Assembly (NCBI GenBank): GCA_003963145.1
Contig: RXJJ01000003.1
Location: 114,146-178,145 of the forward strand
DNA: 64,000 nucleotides
Reading direction: 5' to 3'
From: Bradyrhizobiaceae bacterium
Lineage (GTDB): Bacteria > Pseudomonadota > Alphaproteobacteria > Rhizobiales > Xanthobacteraceae
Numbering within the stretch: position 1 is the first letter of the stretch; each line of letters begins with the position of its first letter. Positions 27,258 to 35,534 of the stretch are shown one piece after another. A program made the translations under genes and the position numbers. The notes under the pieces are model-generated. The model had not been told where the DNA came from and ran no database searches. It worked only from the letters and a program-made list of their open reading frames with translations.

Positions 27258-27668
27258 TTACTGCTTCACCACGCTCCATTTGGTGACGAGCGCATCGCTC
27301 ACCTCCCCGGCAGCCTGCGCGCAGGAAATCTCGTTGGCCTTGATCGATACGTTCTTGCCGACATAGGGCTTGAGCTCATTAATGTCGGCATCGCTGCTGG
27401 TCACGATCTGAAATGTCTCGGGCCCGGTCTCCAGATCGCACAGGCCTGACGGCGGAGGCAACCGGCGCGGCTCGCTGGTCAGCTGGTAGGTGATGGTCCG
27501 GTTCTTCTTGTGACCCATGCGCAGCACTGTCAGCGGCCCGGACAAGACGTCGCCTGCACGCAGAACCTTCGTTCCCTGCGCCGAAACCGCAGGCTGCGCG
27601 AAACAAAGCGCGCCCACCACGGCCGCGACCGCAACAGTAAAACGTGTCGGAAGGTCAATATGTCGCAT
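27258..27668 (-). CDS. Hypothetical exported protein
   Basis: A 136-residue protein of unknown function with a signal peptide (cleavage expected after PAVSA, near residue 30). The mature part has a beta-rich look (VLRAGDVLSGPLTVLRMG, ITYQLTSEPRRLPPPSGLCD) and two cysteines (GLCDLE and ISCAQ) that could form a disulfide. The ATG at 27668 is chosen over 27680 because GGGAA lies before it. It begins 16 bases after recR and may be the last gene of dnaX-ybaB-recR. Confidence 0.65.
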   Translation of the reverse strand: MRHIDLPTRFTVAVAAVVGALCFAQPAVSAQGTKVLRAGDVLSGPLTVLRMGHKKNRTITYQLTSEPRRLPPPSGLCDLETGPETFQIVTSSDADINELKPYVGKNVSIKANEISCAQAAGEVSDALVTKWSVVKQ

Positions 27669-27684
27669 GCGTATTCCCATCCAT

Positions 27685-28287
27685 TCAAAACAGCGTCCGC
27701 TGCCGCATAGCTGCCGACAGCGTGCCTTCGTCGAGATAATCGAGCTCGCCTCCCACCGGCACGCCATGCGCGAGCCGCGTGATTTTCACGTTCGCGTCCT
27801 GAAGCAGGTCAGTAATGTAATGGGCTGTGGTCTGGCCGTCCACGGTTGCGTTGAGCGCGAGGATGATCTCGCTTACACGCGAATCGTGTGCCCGCGCAAC
27901 CAGCGCGTCGATGGTCAAGTCCTCCGGTCCCACGCCATCGAGCGGCGACAATGTCGCGCCGAGAACGTGATAAAGCCCGTTGCTGGCATTGGCGCGTTCG
28001 AGCGCCCACAGATCCGCGACATCCGCCACCACAACGATCACCGATTGATCGCGGCGCGTGTCGGTGCAGATCGTGCAAGGGTTTTGCGTGTCGATATTGC
28101 CGCAAGTATGACAGACTTGGATTTTCTCGATGGCAACCTGCAACGCCGACGACAACGGCGTCATCAATGCTTCACGTTTCTTGATGAGGTGAAGCGCCGC
28201 GCGCCGCGCCGAGCGCGGACCAAGACCCGGCAACCGCGCCAGAAGCTGGATCAGCCGTTCGATTTCAGGACCTGCGACACCAGCCAT
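27685..28287 (-). CDS. recR: Recombination mediator protein RecR
   Basis: Works with RecF/RecO to load RecA at gaps. The 200 residues carry the helix-hairpin-helix [16 protein letters not shown], a four-cysteine zinc finger (CHTCG..CTICTD), and a Toprim domain ([44 protein letters not shown]). The ATG at 28287 gives the family-standard [13 protein letters not shown]; the frame is open 10 codons further. It follows ybaB by 16 bases. Confidence 0.97.
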   Translation of the reverse strand: MAGVAGPEIERLIQLLARLPGLGPRSARRAALHLIKKREALMTPLSSALQVAIEKIQVCHTCGNIDTQNPCTICTDTRRDQSVIVVVADVADLWALERANASNGLYHVLGATLSPLDGVGPEDLTIDALVARAHDSRVSEIILALNATVDGQTTAHYITDLLQDANVKITRLAHGVPVGGELDYLDEGTLSAAMRQRTLF

Positions 28288-28303
28288 AATCAGAGGGAAC
28301 CGA

Positions 28304-28624
28304 TTAGCCGAAACCAAATCCGGGAGGCAGCCCCAGTCCGCCGGTCAGCGACTGCATTTTTTCCTGCACCGCCATCTCGGCCTTGCGGCGCGCGTCGTTG
28401 TGCGCGGTGACGAGCAGATCCTCGAGCACTTCGCGTTCTTCCGGCTTGATCAGCGACGGATCGATTGCGACAGCCTTGACTTCCATCTTCGCGTTCATGC
28501 GCACGGAAACGAGGCCGCCGCCGGATGAGCCGTCAACCTCGATATGCTCAAGCTGATCCTGCATCTCCTTCATTTTCGATTGAAGCTGCGCCGCCTGCTT
28601 CATCATGCCGAGAAAATCAGCCAT
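28304..28624 (-). CDS. ybaB: YbaB/EbfC family nucleoid-associated protein
   Basis: A 106-residue DNA-binding protein that acts as a tweezer-like dimer. The family pattern is present: [22 protein letters not shown] (long helix), then [25 protein letters not shown] and a final helix; the Met/Gly/Pro-rich C-terminus is typical. It lies in the widely conserved order dnaX-ybaB-recR, 20 bases after dnaX and 16 before recR. Confidence 0.95.
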   Translation of the reverse strand: MADFLGMMKQAAQLQSKMKEMQDQLEHIEVDGSSGGGLVSVRMNAKMEVKAVAIDPSLIKPEEREVLEDLLVTAHNDARRKAEMAVQEKMQSLTGGLGLPPGFGFG

Positions 28625-28644
28625 GAGAGGTCCTTTTCAGAATT

Positions 28645-30492
28645 TCAGAGATCGTCGTCATCGGGCGGATCGAGATCGTCGTCGATGGCATCCGGGATAT
28701 CGGGCCCCAGCTTGCGCACGTCGATCACCTGCGTGCCGGGAAAACGCGCCAGCACCGCCTGCACCCGCGGATCGGCATGAACACCGACCGTGAGCTTTTC
28801 CTTTTGCGCCTGGGCCTGCGCGCGCAATGTCGGCTCGCCCTGCTCGTTGGAGACGATCACAGTCCAACGTCGGCCGGTCCACTGTTCGAGCTTGCGCGAC
28901 AGATCGCCGATCAGCGAACGGGCGGCGCTGCGCTCAAGCGCGACTTCCAGCCGGCCGTCCTCGAACCGCACCAGCCGCAGATCGGATTCCAGCGCCGCCT
29001 TGATCTGCAGATCCCGCTTCTCGGCGGCCAGCGTGACAAGCTGAGGGAAGGACGCAATGCGAAGCGCCGGCTGTGCGCCCGGCGCATCCTGCGCCGGTAC
29101 GCTGACCGGCTGACGTGCCATGGTTTCGCTCCCGGCGCGCGACGATGATGCCATCATGCGTGGCGGCGGGGCCTGATCGAGCGACGATGTCAGCGCGGGC
29201 GCGCGGCTGGCGCCGTTGCCCGCCGGGCCGCCCAGCGAGGGAGCGGTACCGCCGTTCTGATCGATCATCCTGATCGCCTCGTCCGGCGTCGGCAGGTCGG
29301 CGACATAGGCGATACGAACGAGCACCATTTCGGCGGCTGCCTGCGGGCGCGTGGCGGCCTGAACCTCGGCGATACCCTTGAGCAGCATCTGCCACATTCG
29401 CGACAGCACGCGCATCGACAGTTTGGCGGCGAAGTCGCGTCCACGCACGCGCTCGGTCTCACCCAGCGCCAGATTGTCGGCTGTCGCCGGCACGACCTTC
29501 ACGCGGGTCACGAAATTCACGAACTCCGCCAGATCGCTCAGCACCACCACGGGATCGGCGCCGGTGTCGTATTGATCGCGAAACTCCTTGAACGCGGCGG
29601 CGATATCGCCGCTCGCCAGATGTTCGAACAGATCGATAATGCGCGTGCGGTCGGCGAGGCCGAGCATCTGGCGCACGTCGTCGGCGCGTAGCGTCCCGGC
29701 GGCATGCGCAATCGCCTGATCGAGCAGCGACAGCGAATCGCGCACCGAGCCTTCAGCGGCGCGCGCGATCAGGCCGAGCGCCTCCGGCTCCGCCTCGACC
29801 TTTTCGAGGCCCGCGATATTTCCAAGATGCGCCATCAGAACATCGGCATCGACGCGCCGCAGATCGAAACGCTGGCAGCGCGACAGCACCGTCACCGGCA
29901 CCTTGCGGATTTCCGTCGTCGCGAAAATGAACTTGGCGTGCTCCGGCGGTTCCTCCAGCGTCTTGAGGAAGGCGTTGAACGCCTTCTCCGACAGCATGTG
30001 GACCTCGTCGATGATATACACCTTGTAGCGCGCGCTCGACGGTGCATAGCGCACGCCATCGGTGATCTGGCGCACATCGTCGATGCCGGTATGGGAGGCC
30101 GCGTCCATTTCCAGCACGTCGATATGCCGGCTTTCCATGATGGCCTGACAATGAACACCGAGAACCGGCATCCTGATGCTCGGGCCCTTCACCGAACCGT
30201 CGGGCAATTCGTAATTCAGGGCGCGGGCGAGAATACGCGCGGTCGTGGTCTTACCGACGCCGCGCACGCCGGTGAGAATCCATGCCTGCGGAATGCGCCC
30301 GGTTTCGAAGGCATTGGAAATGGTGCGGACCATCGCCTCCTGACCGATCAGATCGTCGAAATTGGTCGGGCGGTATTTGCGGGCGAGAACGCGGTAGGAC
30401 GAACCGGAGGCGGGTGCGGGAGCGAGATCGAAGCCCGGTAGATCGTCCGTCACGGCGCCTTGAGCGGTACCTTGGCTGTCAGCTTCGGTCAT
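28645..30492 (-). CDS. dnaX: DNA polymerase III subunit gamma/tau
   Basis: Clamp-loader ATPase of the replicative polymerase. The 615 residues show RKYRPTNFDDLIGQ, Walker A GVRGVGKTTTAR, Walker B/DExx IIDEVHMLS, LEEPPEH sensor loop and SRCQRFDLRR arginine finger. The Pro/Ala/Ser-rich linker (about 405-470) and a C-terminal tau-like part end in an acidic tail (DDDLDPPDDDD). The zinc-finger region of E. coli DnaX is reduced: of its four cysteines only one candidate remains (GVHCQAIMES). The frame is open to 31065 but that part crosses the 4.5S RNA; the ATG at 30492 with GGA before it is the sensible start. Confidence 0.96.
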   Translation of the reverse strand: MTEADSQGTAQGAVTDDLPGFDLAPAPASGSSYRVLARKYRPTNFDDLIGQEAMVRTISNAFETGRIPQAWILTGVRGVGKTTTARILARALNYELPDGSVKGPSIRMPVLGVHCQAIMESRHIDVLEMDAASHTGIDDVRQITDGVRYAPSSARYKVYIIDEVHMLSEKAFNAFLKTLEEPPEHAKFIFATTEIRKVPVTVLSRCQRFDLRRVDADVLMAHLGNIAGLEKVEAEPEALGLIARAAEGSVRDSLSLLDQAIAHAAGTLRADDVRQMLGLADRTRIIDLFEHLASGDIAAAFKEFRDQYDTGADPVVVLSDLAEFVNFVTRVKVVPATADNLALGETERVRGRDFAAKLSMRVLSRMWQMLLKGIAEVQAATRPQAAAEMVLVRIAYVADLPTPDEAIRMIDQNGGTAPSLGGPAGNGASRAPALTSSLDQAPPPRMMASSSRAGSETMARQPVSVPAQDAPGAQPALRIASFPQLVTLAAEKRDLQIKAALESDLRLVRFEDGRLEVALERSAARSLIGDLSRKLEQWTGRRWTVIVSNEQGEPTLRAQAQAQKEKLTVGVHADPRVQAVLARFPGTQVIDVRKLGPDIPDAIDDDLDPPDDDDL

Positions 30493-30592
30493 CGAACGAT
30501 CCGCATCCGCCACGCTCCATGTTCCGCTCCGCGAGGTCGCGGAACAGCGCGACGGGATGAAGGACCGGATTACCGGCCCATAAGAAAAATGA

Positions 30593-30695
30593 GGTAGGAG
30601 ACTGACGAGCGACCCGATCCGAACCTCGTTAGGGCTGCTTCCTTCCGGACCTGACCCGGTTGGCGAGTGGCTCGTCCACCGCCAATCTCCCACCC
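30593..30695 (-). ncRNA. ffs: Signal recognition particle 4.5S RNA
   Basis: On the minus strand the conserved SRP domain IV sequence is present: CAGGTCCGGAAGGAAGCAGC with the GGAA tetraloop and asymmetric loop. It is flanked by pairing arms that end with GGTGGGAG and CTCCTACC. This is the small bacterial form, about 103 bases. TCATTTTTC directly follows the closing stem and could serve as the end signal. It lies about 100 bases upstream of dnaX and is read in the same direction. Confidence 0.93.
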
Positions 30696-30888
30696 CTATT
30701 TGGGGCCAAAGGGCGCGGAAAGCAAGCATATCCGGGCCCGCGCCGGGCAACCGTCCCCGCCGAATCGGCCCATCCACATCCTGATTTTCACAATGGACCC
30801 AAGGTGATTTGACCGCAGGCCGCAAGCCCCGGCATAAGCGTGACATCTGTGACCCGCGCACGCGGGCACCAATGCAACCGGAGCGCAC

Positions 30889-31305
30889 ATGTCTGCCGAG
30901 TGGAAACTGAATTCCCATCTGGCGAGCGATACCGTCAACATCGGCGATCTGCCGCTGTCGCGCGTGCTTATCATCAAGGATTCGAACTATCCCTGGCTGC
31001 TGCTGGTGCCGCGCCGGGCCGGAGCTTCGGAAATTACCGATCTCAACGAGGTCGAGCAGGCTCAATTGATGACCGAGATCAACCGCGTCTCACTCGCACT
31101 CAAGGACATCACGAAACCCGACAAACTCAACGTTGCCGCGCTCGGCAATATGGTGTCGCAGCTTCATGTCCATATCATTGCGCGGCGCACCAGCGATGCG
31201 GCATGGCCGCGTCCGATCTGGGGCGTCGTGCCCGCGATCGGCTACGATCCGGTGGAGATGGACGCCTTCAAAACCGCCCTGCGGAAGAAAATCTGGCTGG
31301 ACTGA
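30889..31305 (+). CDS. HIT-family hydrolase
   Basis: A 138-residue histidine-triad nucleotide hydrolase. The triad stretch is QLHVHIIAR, with the usual third His replaced by Ile-Ala-Arg context, as seen in a diadenosine tetraphosphate hydrolase-like subgroup. WPRPIWGVVPAIGY and the C-terminal LRKKIWL are also typical of alphaproteobacterial HIT proteins. Likely cleaves dinucleoside polyphosphates or nucleoside adducts to release AMP. A good ribosome-binding site (GGAG) precedes the ATG. The gene is divergent from the 4.5S RNA and 13 bases before nudC. Confidence 0.88.
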   Translation: MSAEWKLNSHLASDTVNIGDLPLSRVLIIKDSNYPWLLLVPRRAGASEITDLNEVEQAQLMTEINRVSLALKDITKPDKLNVAALGNMVSQLHVHIIARRTSDAAWPRPIWGVVPAIGYDPVEMDAFKTALRKKIWLD

Positions 31306-31318
31306 ACGGAACGGCGGC

Positions 31319-32263
31319 ATGAACGGTCCTGACACATTGCCGTTTCCGCCGGGCCGGCCGGGCTTCGTCGCAAATCCGATCGACCGTGCCGCGCACCTTC
31401 GCACCCAGCCCGATCAGCTTGCCGCGCTCGAACGGCATCCCGAGTCTCGCGTTTATGTCGTGCATCGCGATTCGGTCCTCCTCAAACACGGCGCGGGCGC
31501 CCCGCGCGCACGGGTTACGCTGGACGAAGCGCGCGCAGCCGGCGCCAGCGAGCCGCCGTTCTTTCTGGGACTCGAGAGAGGCGCCGCCGTTTTCGGGATG
31601 GGGCTGAACATGGCTGCGGCCGAAGGCATCGCCGGCCGCCACGATCTCACCCTCGAAAATCTGCGCGCCCTGGCGATGACCGGCGGCATTGCGGAGAACG
31701 AACTGTCCCGCGTGGCGATGGCGAAATCGCTCGCAGGCTGGCATCAGCGTCACGGCTTCTGCGCCAATTGCGGCAAGCCGACCCTGGTGGTGCATGCAGG
31801 CTGGCGGCGCGATTGCCCAAGCTGCAAGGCCGAGCATTTTCCGCGCACCGATCCCGTCGTCATCATGATGGTGACAATGGAGGATCGCTGCCTGCTCGGG
31901 CGGCAGGCGCATTTCGCGCCGATGATGTGGTCGTGCCTCGCCGGTTTTGTCGAGGCGGCCGAAACCATCGAGGATGCCGTGCGGCGCGAGATTTTCGAGG
32001 AAGCCCACATCGTCTGTACCGATGTGCGCTATTTCATGTCGCAGCCCTGGCCCTATTCGTCCTCGCTGATGGTCGGATGTACCGCACGGGCGCTGACCAG
32101 CGATATCATCGTCGATACCACCGAACTCGAGGACGCACGCTGGTTCGACAAGACCGAGGTCGCTGCAATGCTGCGCGGCGACCACCCGCAGGGAATTGTT
32201 GCGCCCCAGCCCATCGCCATCGCCCATCACCTGCTGCTGAGCTGGGTCGCCGGCGCGGTTTAG
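31319..32263 (+). CDS. nudC: NAD(+) diphosphatase NudC
   Basis: Nudix hydrolase that splits NAD(H) into NMN(H) and AMP and, in E. coli, removes NAD caps from RNA. The 314 residues show an N-terminal domain (1-145), a four-cysteine zinc ribbon (FCANCG...CPSC, about 147-170) and FPRTDPVVIM. The Nudix box runs from GFVEAAE through REIFEEA, followed by SQPWPYSSSLMVG, a NudC-specific QPWPFPxS-type motif. It starts 13 bases after the HIT gene. A PfkB-family kinase gene follows, suggesting a nucleotide-salvage set. Confidence 0.94.
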   Translation: MNGPDTLPFPPGRPGFVANPIDRAAHLRTQPDQLAALERHPESRVYVVHRDSVLLKHGAGAPRARVTLDEARAAGASEPPFFLGLERGAAVFGMGLNMAAAEGIAGRHDLTLENLRALAMTGGIAENELSRVAMAKSLAGWHQRHGFCANCGKPTLVVHAGWRRDCPSCKAEHFPRTDPVVIMMVTMEDRCLLGRQAHFAPMMWSCLAGFVEAAETIEDAVRREIFEEAHIVCTDVRYFMSQPWPYSSSLMVGCTARALTSDIIVDTTELEDARWFDKTEVAAMLRGDHPQGIVAPQPIAIAHHLLLSWVAGAV

Positions 32264-32327
32264 GGAACCACAGCTGGTCCCGCCGATTGTCAGGGGCTAG
32301 GCTGATCGCCTGAAAAGGACGAGCCCC

Positions 32328-33299
32328 ATGAATTTTCATGGCAAGTCTTTGCCCGCTTCCTCGCGCATCCTGTGCATCGGCATGCCGGTGCGCGATCTGG
32401 TGTTCCGTGTTCACGACATTCCGGCGCGTGGGCGAAAAATGCGCGCCACGCATTTTCAGGAATTCAGCGGCGGCAACGCCCTGAACTCGGCCATCGCCAT
32501 TGCGCGGCTCGGCGCCCGCGTCCTGATGTCAGGCCCGATGGGGGACGCGCGGGAAAAAAGCAGCGTGACGATTTTCGACGATCTGAAAAAAGAGGGCATC
32601 GACGCCAGCGCCATGGTGCATATGCCCGGCCTCGTGACGCCGATCTCGAATATCATGATCGATCACACGGGCGAACGCACCATTGTCACCTACCGCGACC
32701 CTGAATTGTGGAAGGTGCAACTGCCCGATGCCAGTGAGCTGTTGCGCGACTGCGTCGCGTTGCTCACCGAAAGCCGCTGTGCATCGTTTGTCACCGGCGT
32801 GTGCCGCGAGGCGCAGCGGCGAAGCATTCCGGTCGTTCTCGACGCCGACCGCGCCATCGCGCTGGACGAGCCGATTTTCCGCGCCGCATCGCATGTCGTG
32901 TTTTCCTCCGAAGCGCTGCACGCCACCGCCGGCGAAACCGACGATGTGAAGGCGCTTCATCGGGTTGCGGACGTGACGCCGGCCTTCGTTGCGGTCACCA
33001 ACGGCGCGGACGGAATGATCTGGCTAGGGGACGACCGCCAGCCGCGTCACATGGCGGCCTTTCCGATCACGGCTGTCGATACACTCGGCGCGGGAGATGT
33101 TTTCCATGGCGCTTTTACCGTCGCGATCGCAGAACAACAGCCAATTGAAGCGGCGATGCGGTTTTCGGCAGCGGCGGCGGCGCTGAAATGCGGCCGTTTC
33201 GGCGGTGCTTTTGGGGCTCCGCAACGTACTGAAGTTGAAGAACTTTTAAGTTCAAAGACCGCCCCGGAGGCCAGCTTAATTAAACGTCTCGCTCAGTGA
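32328..33299 (+). CDS. PfkB-family carbohydrate/nucleoside kinase
   Basis: A 323-residue ribokinase-fold kinase. The first signature lies at FSGGNALNSAIAIARLGARV, and the second at DTLGAGDVFHGAFTVAIAE with catalytic Asp in GAGD. Substrate residues do not let me tell a sugar from a nucleoside kinase. It is 64 bases downstream of nudC, so it may belong with HIT and NudC. The protein ends with a short divergent tail (LLSSKTAPEASLIKRL) after the fold. Confidence 0.87.
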   Translation: MNFHGKSLPASSRILCIGMPVRDLVFRVHDIPARGRKMRATHFQEFSGGNALNSAIAIARLGARVLMSGPMGDAREKSSVTIFDDLKKEGIDASAMVHMPGLVTPISNIMIDHTGERTIVTYRDPELWKVQLPDASELLRDCVALLTESRCASFVTGVCREAQRRSIPVVLDADRAIALDEPIFRAASHVVFSSEALHATAGETDDVKALHRVADVTPAFVAVTNGADGMIWLGDDRQPRHMAAFPITAVDTLGAGDVFHGAFTVAIAEQQPIEAAMRFSAAAAALKCGRFGGAFGAPQRTEVEELLSSKTAPEASLIKRLAQ

Positions 33300-33303
33300 G
33301 ACC

Positions 33304-33332
33304 TTGTGTTGGAAGATTTTTCTCTATATGAG
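33304..33332 (+). promoter_or_regulatory. Candidate lrp-family gene promoter
   Basis: TTGTGT (33304-33309) and TATGAG (33327-33332) are separated by 17 bases, starting just after the PfkB kinase stop. Transcription would begin near 33340, about 30 bases before the regulator's ATG. Confidence 0.4.
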
Positions 33333-33351
33333 GGTGCGTAGCCCAATATTT

Positions 33352-33367
33352 AGAAGAAAGTTCTTCT
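33352..33367. promoter_or_regulatory. Inverted repeat abutting the Lrp-family start codon
   Basis: A perfect 7-base inverted repeat, AGAAGAA/TTCTTCT with AG between, ends 1 base before the ATG of the Lrp-family gene. It covers the ribosome-binding position. It could be an autoregulatory operator or an mRNA hairpin. It resembles but does not match the Irr-type TTTAGAA-N3-TTCTAAA site. Confidence 0.45.
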
Positions 33368-33368
33368 C

Positions 33369-33881
33369 ATGTCTGAACTCGCTCTTGCCCAGTCCGATGC
33401 CGGTCACCGCCGGCTCGATGCCATCGACCGCAAAATCCTGACCGTGCTGCAGGAGGATGCCTCCCTGTCGGTGGCCGAAATCGGCGACCGCGTCGGTCTG
33501 TCCTCGACGCCATGCTGGAAGCGGATTCAGCGCCTCGAAGCCGAAGGCATCATCCTGCGCCGCGTGGCGCTGGTCGATCAGAACAAGATCGGCCTTGGCA
33601 TCACCGTCTTCGTATCGGTCGAGAGCGGGGATCACTCTGACGCCTGGCTGAAGAAATTCGCCGACGCCGTGAGCGCCATGCCGGAAGTAATGGAATTCTA
33701 CCGCATGGCGGGCGATGTCGATTACATGCTGCGCGTTGTCGTTGCCGACATGCAGGCCTACGACACCTTCTACAAAAAATTGATCGCCGCGGTGCCCCTC
33801 AAGAACGTGACGTCGCGCTTTGCGATGGAGAAGATCAAGTCGGTGACGGCCCTGCCGGTCCCGGCAATCGCGGCCGCCTGA
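33369..33881 (+). CDS. Lrp/AsnC-family transcriptional regulator
   Basis: A 170-residue regulator. The N-terminal winged helix-turn-helix is clear (DAIDRKILTVLQED, VAEIGDRVGLSSTPCWKRIQRLEAEGII), as is the C-terminal ligand-binding RAM domain (VFVSVESGDHSDAWLKKFADAV, VMEFYRMAGDVDYMLRVVV). About 17 residues precede the usual start of the domain. Such proteins form octamers and sense amino acids; the ligand is unknown. An inverted repeat sits directly before the start codon, compatible with self-regulation. The stop abuts the stop of the convergent phosphomutase gene. Confidence 0.92.
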   Translation: MSELALAQSDAGHRRLDAIDRKILTVLQEDASLSVAEIGDRVGLSSTPCWKRIQRLEAEGIILRRVALVDQNKIGLGITVFVSVESGDHSDAWLKKFADAVSAMPEVMEFYRMAGDVDYMLRVVVADMQAYDTFYKKLIAAVPLKNVTSRFAMEKIKSVTALPVPAIAAA

Positions 33882-35381
33882 TCAGATCTTCTGATTATAT
33901 TCGCCGACTTCAGGATGCGTTCGCAGCACGCCATCCATCGCTTCGAACATGTCGCGCATGCGCTTCTCCGAGACGGGGCTTTCGACCACCACAACAAGCT
34001 CCGGCTTGTTGGATGACGCGCGCACAAGACCCCAGCTGCCATCCTCGCAGGTCACGCGCACGCCGTTCACGGTGACGAGATCGCGGATCGGCTGGCCGGC
34101 GACCTTGTCGTCCTTTGCCTTGGCGTCCTCGAAATGCTTCACCACGCTGTCGACCACGCCATATTTGGTCTCGTCCGCGCAGTGCGGCGACATGGTTGGC
34201 GACGACCATGTTTTCGGCAGCGCGTTTTTCAAATCGGACATCTTCTTGCCGCCGGCGCGATCGAGCATTTCGCAAATCGCGATCGCCGAAACGAGGCCGT
34301 CGTCATAGCCGCGACCGACCGGGGCATTGAAGAAGAAGTGTCCTGATTTCTCGAAGCCGGCCAGCGCCTTCAATTCGTTGGTGCGGCGCTTCATGTAGGA
34401 ATGGCCGGTCTTCCAGTAGGTCGCGTGCGCGCCCTGCTTTTGCAGGACGGGATCGGTGACAAAAAGTCCGGTCGATTTCACGTCCACCACAAATTGCGCG
34501 TTCTTGTGAATCGCCGACATGTCGCGCGCCAGCATCACGCCGACCTTGTCGGCGAAAATCTCCTCGCCGGTATCGTCAACCACGCCGCAGCGGTCGCCGT
34601 CGCCATCGAAGCCGAGACCGACATCGGCCTTGTGCTCCAGCACCGCGTCACGGATCGCGTGCAGCATTTCCATGTCTTCGGGATTGGGATTGTATTTCGG
34701 GAATGTGTGATCGAGCTCGGTATCGAGCGGAATCACCTCGCAGCCGATCGCTTCCATCACCTTCGGCGCGAATGCGCCCGCCGTGCCGTTGCCGCAGGCG
34801 ACCACGACCTTCAGCTTGCGCTTGAGCTTGGGACGGTTGGTGAGGTCGGCGATGTAACGCGCCGGGAAATTTTCGTGAAACTGATACGCGCCAGCCGGCT
34901 TCAGCTTGAACGCGGCGTTGAGCACGATCTCCTTCAGCCGCGTCATCTCGTCAGGGCCGAAAGTCAACGGGCGGTTTGCGCCCATCTTCACGCCGGTCCA
35001 GCCATTGTCGTTGTGGGACGCGGTGACCATCGCCACGCACGGCACGTCGAGATCGAACTGCGCGAAATAGGCCATCGGCGTGACCGCAAGACCGATGTCA
35101 TGCACCTTGCAGCCCGACGCCAGCAGACCGGAAATCAGTGCGTATTTGATCGAGGCCGAATAGGAACGGAAATCATGCCCGGTGACGATTTCCTGCTTCT
35201 GTCCAAGCTCGGCGATCAGCGTGCCAAGGCCCATGCCCAGCGCCTGAATCCCCATCAGGTTGATTTCCTTGCCGAACAGCCAGCGCGCGTCGTATTCGCG
35301 AAAGCCCGTGGCCTTCACCATCGGCTCGGATTCGTACGCATAGGTGTTCGGCACCAGTTCGGGCTTGGGCTTGGGAAACAT
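33882..35381 (-). CDS. Phosphomannomutase/phosphoglucomutase
   Basis: Interconverts hexose 1- and 6-phosphates for cell-surface polysaccharide precursors. The 499 residues show GFREYDARWLFG, the phosphoserine loop VTASHNDNGWTGVKMG, the metal-binding loop GFDGDGDRCGVVD, the sugar-specificity loop near GHSYMKRRTNE/EKSGHFFFN, and the C-terminal phosphate-binding RASSNKPELVVVVES. The active-site loop reads TASHND rather than TASHNP, a lineage variant. The ATG at 35381 has AGAGG before it. Mannose or glucose preference cannot be decided here. Confidence 0.92.
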   Translation of the reverse strand: MFPKPKPELVPNTYAYESEPMVKATGFREYDARWLFGKEINLMGIQALGMGLGTLIAELGQKQEIVTGHDFRSYSASIKYALISGLLASGCKVHDIGLAVTPMAYFAQFDLDVPCVAMVTASHNDNGWTGVKMGANRPLTFGPDEMTRLKEIVLNAAFKLKPAGAYQFHENFPARYIADLTNRPKLKRKLKVVVACGNGTAGAFAPKVMEAIGCEVIPLDTELDHTFPKYNPNPEDMEMLHAIRDAVLEHKADVGLGFDGDGDRCGVVDDTGEEIFADKVGVMLARDMSAIHKNAQFVVDVKSTGLFVTDPVLQKQGAHATYWKTGHSYMKRRTNELKALAGFEKSGHFFFNAPVGRGYDDGLVSAIAICEMLDRAGGKKMSDLKNALPKTWSSPTMSPHCADETKYGVVDSVVKHFEDAKAKDDKVAGQPIRDLVTVNGVRVTCEDGSWGLVRASSNKPELVVVVESPVSEKRMRDMFEAMDGVLRTHPEVGEYNQKI

Positions 35382-35534
35382 CAATGGCCTCTGAAAAGAA
35401 GAAGGTGGGTGCCGCAGCCATAAACAATGCTTTCGGCGGTGGAAAGGCGGCAAGTGGTCTTAACCGCTCTTTGGCGACCAATTTCGTCGATTTGGTGTAT
35501 GCAACATACGATAAGAACATGACCCGGACCTGAA

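Noticed and set aside
30493..31065. Extension of the dnaX frame upstream
   Set aside because: It crosses the 4.5S RNA and the HIT gene, and the extra residues have no DnaX character.
33347..33370. An Irr/ICE-type iron box before the Lrp-family gene
   Set aside because: TTTAGAA is present but the second half reads TTCTTCT at the wrong spacing, so it does not match the TTTAGAA-N3-TTCTAAA pattern.
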